Source: Aedes albopictus (taxonomy: Eukaryota; Arthropoda; Insecta; Diptera; Culicidae). Taken from it: 64,000 bases of DNA. Every line of letters begins with the position of its first letter. Position 1 is the stretch's first letter. Position numbers and translations under genes: made by a program. This document shows, one piece after another, positions 55,101 to 64,000 of the stretch. Where the stretch lies: NCBI RefSeq assembly GCF_035046485.1, contig NC_085137.1:42215155-42279154 (forward strand). The letters are read 5' to 3'. The notes beneath the pieces are model-generated. The model saw only the letters and a list, made by a program, of their open reading frames with translations, made no database searches and was not told the origin of the DNA.

Positions 55101-58100
55101 TACCGATTCCGTTTTTGCTACCTTCGGTAACAGATGGTGCCGATAGCTACCCCAAACGCCATTACGTAGAACGTTAGTTGCCAGGGCTAGGTCTAATTGG
55201 TTCTTGTAGAATGGATCAGCTATTGCGAAAGGGGGAGCCTTTGGATCGTCGATAAACACACACCGAACGTCTTGCATTTTGGGTTCCTTCCGGATGCAGT
55301 TGACCAGGCCGATGATTCCAGAGGTCGGGTGGTTCTGAGCGTACAGAACTACTGAACGGCTTTTCACCGCTTGCTTCAGATCCGCAAGCCAGCTCTTTCC
55401 AACTGGATCTAGTTTGATGACGGCAGAAGATTCGGTGAAATGTTTCCGTTGCAAACAAAAAAGCGTTTCATCCTGGTCTACACGGAACGATGCCACAAGG
55501 TTGAACTCGGATGGTATGGCTAGTTCTGCACAGGTCATATGAAGGGTTTCTCGAACTATCAAGAATCCACAATCGGCTAGACTTCCGATCGCTTCCTGAA
55601 TGAATGCCTTATCTCCTAATTTGTTATTAGTGATCAAAAACATTTGGTTAGTTAAAGAGGAGATTTTCTCGTCCAGGACGTTGACGTCATCCAATTCAAT
55701 ATTCTTGGAACTCACTAGAGTCAGATTAGACTGAACTAACGGTAAGTCCGCAACGGCTTCACCAAACATTTGAATTATTGGCGATGAATCCAAATGATGT
55801 ACCTCAGTAACGTTAACAGAAAATGTTGGGGCATTCTCCAAAGCCAACTGTACAATGACTCTTATCGCTTCCAGTGTCGAGATTCGATCACCGGAATGGT
55901 AAGGGACGAACTGATAGGTTTCCAACACTGGTTTGCCTGGAGGATTCCTACGCCCAATGCTGCTAGCTCGCAGGTTGCGTACCACTACCGATCCACAAAC
56001 AGAGGTGTTCGTGTATAGACAACTTCTCATCGTGAAGAATTCGGAACCATCTTCATCCGTCTCGATCATTTCCATGTGAGCCCGCGGCGATACGGACAGC
56101 TTTTCAATAACTGTCGGTACCATTAGCTGCCGACTGTCAGTTGCTATAATTCCCACCTGGAGCAAACAGTCCAGGAAGGGTACCCAGTTACCTTTCCACT
56201 GTATTTTTGCCATTGAACCGTCCGTTTTAGCCTCCTTTACTGACTTGAACAGCCCTGAATAGTAGTAGCCCCTCAAACGGAGCTCTTTATAGAAGTCCTT
56301 CGTGGGGAGCGTTGCCGCCGAGCTCACCTTATCACTGAAAATCTCCTGGGTGTTTTCCACCCATTCACGGGCGTACCCAGTCACAACTACTGTACTACCT
56401 TCTATTACCTGAAAAACAATAGTTATTATAAGGCCCACCAAACATTCCAGTAATCCATTACCTCGAAAAACCCGGACGCTTCCTCCACGGAAAGCCTGAA
56501 CTGAATAGTTTGTCCCTTGGTAATGGTGGTAGCCCTCAGGAACCTCACATCCTCAAACTCAATAGCAAAATCCTCCAAATCGCAGTGCGAAAGATACGCA
56601 ACGTGATCCCAAACCAGCTTCAGGTATCCGGTGGCCGGGAAGAGCACCCTCCCGTCGATGTTGTGGCCCTCGATGTGCTTCCAATCCTGTCCGGACACCG
56701 AAACGTTGATTATGGCCGCTCGGGACTTGGCTGTTTGATCCCACGTGTACTTGACGACGTGGGCATCCTCACGGTGATCCCAGTGGATTAGAGGGGAAAT
56801 CATCGGAGTTCCACGGGATACTGGGAACTGAACCGGAGGATATAGATGGCCGATGTCCAGATTTTGGGAAACTAGATGTAATCTAGAGAAGGGAAAAAAC
56901 GTATAATTTCAAGAGAAATCCGTCATTACAACAACTTACTGGCCAATCGTACTCAGCAGACGGGTGAAGGCATCGTTGGATTCCGATCCAGGGTATAGAC
57001 AACGAGAATGTCGATGAAGCATCCTCAGAACCTTCTCACAGGTTTGTGAGGTACCCAGCTGCAGGATGTTTGTATGACTGGGAATCTTCTCGAATAGGTA
57101 GACGATTGAGGATTCATCATGGAGTGCCGGAGAGTGGAAAATTGATCCTCCCTGTGGTGACCTTGCAGTTATCCACTTGATCGACGGGTCTATGATCTTG
57201 GACAGGACAACGTTGACGGTCTGGCGGAGTGTGTTACTTAATGATGTTGAACAAGCTGGCGCAGAACGTAAACATAGGAATGATAGCTCTTCTGCCATAA
57301 AACCAGACGATTTCAGTTGATACACCTGCTCGATGAGATTTCTTTCCGAGGTGGTCAAGATACCGAACGAAGCTTTTGAATCCTTGGCAATGTTTTTCAG
57401 CGGAACTTGGTTTAACTTGGAGGTCATACGAACGAATGCTGCATTCTCACAGACAGCATGGCAATCGGAATATACTAATCCATGCCAGAAGGCTAGTTTT
57501 AGAACTTGTTCTAAGGTCAAACAGCGATCGATGTAAGCACACGTAAGCTGTCCGATCGAATGACCTCCATAGAAGTCTAATTTAATCCCACTCAAAACTA
57601 GTAGATCAACAATTGACAACTGCAGCACCATTGACCCAACCATATTGTAGAGAAGGTTCTTGTCCTGTGGGTGTGCCTTGTACAGGTCAAACTTCAAGGT
57701 TTTGAGTACCTCGCTGCACTTTGTGTAGAACTCATTTACCAATGAAATCTTTCTTAAACTGTCCAAATCCTGTTTCCAGTTGACGTAGATTCCTCCAAAG
57801 ATCGCACCAGTCGGAAGAGATTCTAGTTTCACTCGTTCGATGCCGGATTCTTTAAGAATTGCCGGCTTTTCGTCATTCTTCTGGTAGATTCCAAAGCCAC
57901 GGTATCGATGACCATGTATCGGCTTCTTTTCAATGTTATGCAGCAGTCCAATAAATTCAGCATCCAACGGCCTTTGGGCGATGTCCTGAAGCATACATTC
58001 AACAGCTTCTCGGGTACTTCCGGACCACAAAACTATCCTAAGAAGATCATCCTCAGGTACACCGCGATTCTTTTTCTCCTTCAAATTGCGACACAACAAA

Positions 58101-59404
58101 GTATGGGCGTTAGCTCCTCCGAATCCGAACGAATTAATACCAATCAACGGTCCCAACAAAGGTACAGCCTCCGTAACGACCTTCAAACGACCCTCAACCA
58201 ACGCTGGTATGTCTTTTCGACACTCAGTGTAGTTTATGTTCGGAGGAATCCTGTCATACTCCATTGCGATGATACATTTCGCTATCGAGCACAATCCCGC
58301 AGCTGCTTCCGTATGTCCTATGCTGGACTTCACTGATCCTACGAGCAAAGGCCTATCGCGTCCCTTGCAGTACACCTTATCGATCGCATCGCACTCCTCC
58401 GGGTCACCCACGACGGTTCCCGTACTATGAGCTTCTACGTATTCCACCTCTGTTGGACTGATCCCCACTTCATCGTAGATCTCTCGCAACAACTGCTGTT
58501 GAACCGATCCCGAAGGATAGGTTATCCCTTCCGCTTTGAACCCATCGCAGTTAGTTTTGGAATGCACGACGTGGCAATAGATTCTCTTCGCGTCCTTGGT
58601 CTTCTGAAGAAACACCGCACAAACTGCCTCCGATCTCGTATATCCCGAAGCTTCCTTGTCAAACGGTCGGCAGTAACCGTCCTTGGACAGAACACCCAGC
58701 AGGGCAAATTGGTATGAGATGAAAGGATGCAACGTCAGGTTTGACCCAGTCACTATTGCTGCGTCGCAATCTCCGTTCAGCATGCTTCGGTAAGCAACGT
58801 CCAACGCATACATCGAACTGCTGCAAGCCGTATCAACCACCACACTCGGTCCCTTTAAATCCAACGTATAGGAAACTCTCAGCGCCATGAATGACTTGTT
58901 GAAACTTTAAAGAACCACACACATTAGCGAAAATATTCGAAATTCTACAAAAAAAAGAACTTACGCTTGCAGTCCCATCCCTTTCTCCACGTTGCCAAGT
59001 GCACTGTAGTACATGCGTGCTCCCGACTCCGAGAAGCACACTCCGCAGAACACCCCAGTATTTGTTCCTCGCAAGCTTTCCGGATTGATCCCTGCGTCCA
59101 GAATAGCCTCGAAAGCATGCTCCAACGCCATCCACTGCTGCGGATCCATCGTATCCCGCTGCCGACGATTGTACCCAAAGAACTGTCGATCAAACTTCTG
59201 CAGATTATTGATCTTCCCGAACCGTTTCGGGATAGCCTGCATCGAGTGGTTGAACCGGGTCTCCTTGTCGTCCACCAGATCCCGCTTTTCGTACATATTC
59301 CGAGCAAACTCCCGCATGTCGTCCGACTGCGGGAACCGTCCGGCAATCCCCGATATGACCACACTTTCACCCGATCCCACCGACTGCACATTTCGCAACG
59401 ACAT
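52129..59404 (-). CDS. fatty acid synthase paralogue with degenerate MAT domain
   Basis: Six exons on the minus strand: 59404-58965, 58904-56940, 56882-56462, 56408-54267, 54211-53862 and 53794-52129. The introns are 53-67 nt with GT..AG ends, and the frame is continuous for 2327 residues, close to the family's 2400-2500. KS: Cys174, His306, His344, spaced exactly as in vertebrate FAS. MAT: Ser596 in GHSIG, but the Arg position 25 residues on is His621, the catalytic His position 102 on is Cys698, and the upstream GMGSQW-type loop is replaced. DH: His875 in HNIDGRVLFP, FLDCLLQ. ER: VLIHAGSGGVG (about 1515). KR: GGLGGFG (about 1734), Ser and Tyr1877. ACP: Ser1995 in GMDSL. TE: Ser2143 in AYSFG, His2309. 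It would make long-chain fatty acids in the cytosol from malonyl-CoA. With this MAT it may need loading in trans or be a specialised paralogue. Confidence 0.93.
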
Positions 59405-59452
59405 TTTCGACTGGGTAGTTCAACGATTCACACGACAGACGATCACTGCACT

Positions 59453-59490
59453 CGACTAAATATCAATCAATCACCTCCCGGTAATTTATA
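59453..59490 (-). promoter_or_regulatory. FAS core promoter
   Basis: A TATA box (TATAAAT, minus strand, 59490-59484) is followed about 31 bp on by an initiator-like TTAGTCG (59459-59453). That gives a leader of about 50 nt to the ATG at 59404. Confidence 0.55.
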
Positions 59491-59979
59491 GTGGACGTCG
59501 AATTCGAAACGTGGACGACCCTCGCTTTGACCTGGATATTCTAATTTTCAATTTCGAACCGATTCGAGTATAATCAACTTTGCACGTTCCTGCAGCATAT
59601 GATGAACGCGTCAAGTGGGTGATGATTTGCTGCACAGGTAACCGAGGGTTGCATTAGTATCGTCATAAATTTGTAGGGGAAATTTGCATAAACGTTCCCG
59701 GGCGCATTGGGTTCAAAATATGAATACTTAGCATACAGGTAAACTTTATCGGGAGCCGTCCAAAAACGCCGTACATTCTTGGGACGAGAAAGAAATCTGA
59801 CCGAACCCTAGCTATCGAGACAAATTTTCTAATTATCTAGGCAAAAGTCCATAGCCCCATGCACTATCAGTAGGTCAGCTCCAGAGAGGCACGTTCTCCT
59901 CCATTTGGGAAATTCGTGCCACTATATTTTGAAATGAGCACCGTTCCTTATAAGAGTGTTTCCATGTAACAACATTGAT
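59491..59979. other. 5' flank of the FAS gene
   Basis: Unique intergenic sequence of average composition. No repeat or second gene recognised; distal regulatory sites cannot be read by eye. Confidence 0.35.
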
Positions 59980-60308
59980 CTCTACACATAAAAATAAGTT
60001 TGAAGTCCCTTTGAGACAATAAAACTCGAACGGATGAACTTTGCGCGGTTCGATTTCGTATTCATTGTGGTTGTGTTTATAAGAAGAAAAAGTAAGAAAA
60101 ATCTACTAAAATAGTAAGAAAATTGATAAAGTAGGTAGGGTCTGGGACCATTTGGGCAAGGGGACCTATTTTGGCACTTGGTACTATAACTCAGTCGATT
60201 TTGAACTGATTATTTAGGAGCTGGGTAGAAAATCAACACGAACACGATGACCTCAACAGTTGTCAAACCACCACATCTTAGCAAGATAATGTTTGCCGGT
60301 ATAGCCAG
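59980..60308 (+). mobile_element. Helitron-like non-autonomous element, copy D
   Basis: Starts TCTCTACACATAAAAATAAG and ends GTTTGCCGGTATAGCCAG (CTAG changed to CCAG). It is most similar to copy A at 2235, sharing the 'aaactc...aacggatgaac' and 'cctcaacagttgtcaaacca' blocks. Confidence 0.5.
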
Positions 60309-60475
60309 TCTCTATACAATAAAATTGTGTTTAAATTCCCTTTAAGGCAATAAAACTCACGAATAAATGAATCGATTCACGTTATTTTTTTTTTCACAAT
60401 TTAATTTGTCTTCATGATAGCTGTGTTTATATGTATAAACAAAAGGAAAAATCAACTGACAGCATCCAGTGAATC
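60309..60475 (+). mobile_element. Helitron-like fragment in tandem with copy D
   Basis: Begins TCTCTATACAATAAAATTG exactly where copy D ends and repeats the 5' part of the family ('aattccctttaaggcaata'). It then loses similarity near 60475. The 3' end is missing. Confidence 0.45.
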
Positions 60476-61229
60476 AATCGAAGTATAAAATTTCTTTTTC
60501 TTTATGTCTGGGAGCTATTTCAAGATGCATGTGGATTTTCTTTTCTTTCAGGGCGACCTATTTTTTTAACGATTGAACTCAAAAGTAACAATTCAAAACC
60601 ATTATTAGGCATGCCAGAACATTTAATCGTTCTACAAAAGCGTCAACAGTTGAACAAGGATTTCATTTTTAAATTCCGTTACGTTCCGTCTGGATCGTAT
60701 CAGAAATTTCACATATCGTTTCGTTTCGTATCGCCTTGAAAAAAATCCCATACCGCATATCCTTACCAAATATATCGCCATTTTGAATTTCTTTTCAAAA
60801 AAACGACACGGGTTTTCTTAAAACGACATGACAAAAAGCACATTACATGTAGGTCCTTTTGTAGGAAAACGCACCATCCCTTTACGCACTACTTTCCTAG
60901 CTTTAACTATGGACTTACAAACGGAACAAAGAACATTTTAAACTATAGAAATATCAATCCGTTTACAATTCTCGATTTCTTCAACGAACGAACCACGACA
61001 CTTCTACACGAATCTGCGGATCGAACGAAAGTACGTGAAACCGTGATCCTCAAATTAGGGAAGGTGCCATCGATCGAACTCAACAGGATCTCGACATTTC
61101 CCACGAACTTCTTCGAAATAGTTCGGTAGTGTAACGTGCCTATGTTGAAGGCTCGCTCACTTTTGGGTTCGGTCGCGACTCTTTCTTCCCGATTTTCTCT
61201 GGAAATTTCAAAATGATAACTTCCCACGA
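60476..61229. other. intergenic sequence, no gene recognised
   Basis: AT-rich to 60900. 60940-61230 is less AT-rich with an open minus frame of about 100 codons of no recognisable family. Confidence 0.3.
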
Positions 61230-63350
61230 CGGAAGATGATCTGGGATAGCACTTTGTAGGCGGCATTCAAAATGGTGATCGCTCGAAAGTTCTCACACAT
61301 TAACTTGTCGCCTTTCTTGTGGATGTTCGGTTTCCCAGATCTTGACTACTAACAGGTGCAGACAGGTTGCCAACTTTTCCGGGCCCATCTTGATGAGTTC
61401 TGCTGCGATACCGTCCTTACCAGCCGCTTTGTTGTTTTGAGCTGGTGGATAGCATCCTTAACTTCCCTCAGCGTGGGAGTTGGTTCGTTCCCGTCCTCTG
61501 CTGCACCAACATAGTCATTTCCTTCGCTGCCTTGGTCCTCCGTGCCTGCATTCTCTTCGCCATTCAGGTGCTCGTCGAAGTGCTGCTTCCACCTTTCGAT
61601 CACCTCACGTTTGTCCATCAGGAGGCTCCCGTCCTCATCCCTGCAAATTTCGGCTTGCGGGACGTAGCAGTTGCGGGATGCGTTGAGCTTCTGGTAGAAC
61701 TTACGTGCTTCCTGTGAACGGCACAGCAGTTCCATTTCCTCGCACTTCGCGTCTTCCAGGCGGCGCCTTTTCTCCCGGAAGAGATCGGTCTGCTGCTTCC
61801 GCTTGTGTCTGTATCGCTCCACATTCTGCTGCGCATTACCGCCCGCGCTGCATCCTTCTCCTCCAGAACCGCTCTACACTCCTCGTCGAACCAATCGTTT
61901 CGTCGAATCCATTCTACGTACCCGATAGTGCTCTCGGCTGCGTTGTTGATGGCTGTTTTGACTGTACTCCAGCAGTCCTCTAGAGGGGCCACATCGAGCA
62001 CACCCTCGTCCGGCAACGTTGCCTCGAGATTCTGCGCGTATGCGGTGGCGACATCCGGTTGCTTCAGTCGCTCTAGATCATGGTTTCCCAAACTGTGGGT
62101 CGCGACCCCCCAGGGGGGTCGCCGACCTTCATCCAGGGGGTCGCGAAGGACAGTCGAATATTTTACTGTAACATACAACAAATGAAGGAACTTCTATGGT
62201 GGGTCGCGAGAAGTACGTCTGCAGGCAAAAGAGGGTCGCGGGTCCTGAAAGTTTGGGAACCTATGCTCTAGATCGTACCGGGGCGGCCGCCGGTATTGTA
62301 CACTGTTAATAACGGAGAGTTTTGGGCGCAGTTTAACCATCACCAGGTAAATAGTGATCAGAGTCGATATTAGCGCCACAATAGATCCTGACGTCAATAA
62401 TGTCGGAGAAGTGCCGTCCATCAATCAGAACGTGGTCGATTTGCGATTCCGTTTGTTGTGGTGATCTCCAGGTGTAACGATACGGGAGGCTGTGCTGGAA
62501 GGTGTCACGAATGGCCATGTTCTTGGAGGCGGCGAAATCGATGAAACGTAGGCCATTTTCGGTCGTCAGCTGGTAGGCGCTGAACTTTCCAATCGTCGGT
62601 CTGAATTCCTCCTCCTGGCCTACCTGAGCGTTTAGATCCCCTATGATGATCTTGACGTCGTGGTTTGGGCAGCGGTCGTACTCGCGTTCGAGCTGCGCGT
62701 AAAATGCGTCTTTGTCATCATCAGTGCTTCCGGAGTGAGGGCTATGCCCGTTTATTATGCTGGTGTTGAAAAATCGGCCCTTGATCCTCAACCTGCACAT
62801 TCTTTCGTCGATCGGCCACCAACCGATCACGCTCCTCTGCAGTCGCCTATCACTATAAAAGCTGTTCCCAGCTAACGTGTGTTGTTGCAACTCTGGTAGA
62901 TGGTATGATTACCTCTAAACGTTCGCACCATAGATCCTGTCCAACACACCTCCTGCAGCGCTACGATTCCGAACCCGCGGTCCTTCAGTATATCGGCGAG
63001 TATGCGGGTGCACCCGATGAAGTTGAGAGGTCTGCAGTTCCACGTACCGAGCTTCCAATCGCAAGTCCCATTTCGTCGCTGTGGTCGTCGCCATTGGTAT
63101 CGGTTCGTATTCTTCTCTTGTTGATTTTCCGGTGCTAGTCTTTTTTACGGCTGGCTCGCAGGGCCTGACACCCACCCACTAGCCCAGGGAGCTGGGCTTA
63201 CCTTCCCGGAAGCTACGGGTTCTACATTGGCATTTCCTCCTACTACAGTGCTAAATAGCTAGGCTCAAGCGCCAGTCTTCGCCGGGGGTGGTGTTTTTAA
63301 TGGGCGCCCAGGAGATAATATTTTACCTGAGCTTCCACCCCCTTGATTCA
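61230..63350 (-). mobile_element. RTE-type LINE, 5' part, decayed and interrupted
   Basis: Reads leftwards. The 5' region (63350-63180) is followed by an AP-endonuclease domain: 'TWN' start near 63060, IVALQEV about 62960, then 62890-62340 with IIGDLNAQVG and SQIDHVLIDGRHF. A basic linker with DWFDEECR (about 61890) follows, then the start of the RT with 'CENFRAITILN' (61300-61260), where it stops abruptly. Several frameshifts are present and a 187-bp hAT MITE lies in the linker. It is related to, but not the same subfamily as, the copy at 10.9-13.2 kb. Loss of the 3' side is unusual for a LINE and implies a later deletion. Confidence 0.75.
62079..62265. mobile_element. 187-bp hAT MITE inside the LINE
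   Basis: Ends CATGGTTTCCCAAACT and AGTTTGGGAACCTATG, with the exact 8-bp target duplication CTCTAGAT (62071-62078 and 62266-62273). The interior has repeated 'ggggtcgcg' motifs. It interrupts the LINE's linker region. Confidence 0.9.
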
Positions 63351-64000
63351 GTTATATATTTGTCCATTTCCACCTGTGCCGGTACGGAGTACTAAAATAG
63401 CCATAACTCCGGAACGCATTGACCAATCCGAACCATTTTCAATAGCAAACAATGCGATTAAATTCAGGTTCGATTCATGCTAAAATCGTTAAAATCGGTC
63501 AATTGGCCAAGTGCCTAAAAACTGAGTGTTCTTTTTTGTACACATCCATACATACACATACAGACATCACCGTTTTGGTTTCGATCCGATTGCTTTGTTA
63601 TCGCCAGATGATCTTCACTTCGTACGTACAAATTTGGCTTCGACCATTCACTATTATTATGTGGGTTTATTGGCAATTATCGGTGACAAATAACGAAGAC
63701 AGCTTATTTCACGTGACGCGTTTCAAGCTACTATTCTTCGGTCATCTTCAGACGCCTAAAACATTATACATTTATTCATTACATTCCACGCAGCCTCAGC
63801 AGTAATCTAACAAATCCTCAAAAATATAATCATCACTATTGCTATAAGCCAATATATGCACAAAAGGATCACTCACGTCGATCGAGTAACATAAACATTT
63901 GATCGTGGGTCATTGGACCGATCACATATTATGGAGACACAGGCTCTTTGCCGTGTCGAAATATTTCACAAAATAGAATTGATCAACCAAGAAACACAAA
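63351..64000. repeat. probable dispersed repeat at window end
   Basis: 63395-63580 carries 'ccataactccggaacgcattgaccaatc' (positions about 63400-63427) and a 'catacatacacatacagaca' tract. This combination is common in mosquito interspersed repeats. The rest to 64000 is AT-rich with nothing recognised. Confidence 0.3.

Noticed and set aside
60943..61266. Minus-strand 107-codon frame as a gene
   Set aside because: No recognisable content, and it overlaps the broken edge of the RTE element.

Overview
The window is eukaryotic and looks like a culicine mosquito (Aedes-type) scaffold. It is AT-rich, genes are sparse, and the introns inside genes are short (about 53-80 bp). Most of the sequence is transposons nested in other transposons: RTE-type LINEs, Bel/Pao, hAT, TA-target elements, palindromic MITEs, Helitron-like ends and tRNA-headed SINEs. 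The genes are insect-type: a multidomain animal fatty acid synthase, a head-to-head pair of low-complexity cuticle-type secreted proteins, and a CIP2A homologue. One 500-N assembly gap lies at 31647-32146. The species call is inference from style and content; no sequence search was possible.

Layout. 1-14.7 kb is intergenic, with decayed repeats, several TIR elements and a 5'-truncated RTE LINE (10.9-13.2 kb) inserted in a MITE. 14.8-15.5 kb is an ankyrin-repeat exon on the minus strand. 17.43-20.69 kb is a large 7-bp tandem array that decays at its right end. 20.7-28.0 kb is a pile of DNA transposons nested in each other. 28.4-31.65 kb is a CIP2A homologue on the plus strand, cut by the gap just before its C-terminus. 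32.5-34.5 kb holds two successive hairpin/palindrome insertions and a tRNA-headed SINE. 35.0-47.3 kb is one nested stack: an outer CCCG-terminus element contains a TA-target element and a nearly complete Bel/Pao retrotransposon (37906-47154), which is itself interrupted between gag and pol by another CCCG-terminus element. 47.5-48.7 kb is a hAT element. 48.9-50.4 kb is the divergent cuticle-type gene pair. 52.1-59.4 kb is a six-exon fatty acid synthase on the minus strand. 59.6-64 kb is intergenic, with Helitron-like copies and a second RTE copy interrupted by a 187-bp hAT MITE.

What the genes do. The FAS reads through all six exons to a 2327-residue KS-MAT-DH-ER-KR-ACP-TE enzyme. Its malonyl/acetyltransferase domain keeps the nucleophilic Ser but has lost the catalytic His and the substrate-binding Arg. 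The cuticle pair shares a 420-bp divergent promoter with a TATA box on each side, which suggests co-expression. I saw no clear multi-gene system such as a defence island or biosynthetic cluster. The most unusual material is the FAS paralogue, the palindromic SINE-like insertion, the CCCG-terminus elements with 2-bp target duplications, the PHD-finger Gag and the 7-mer array.
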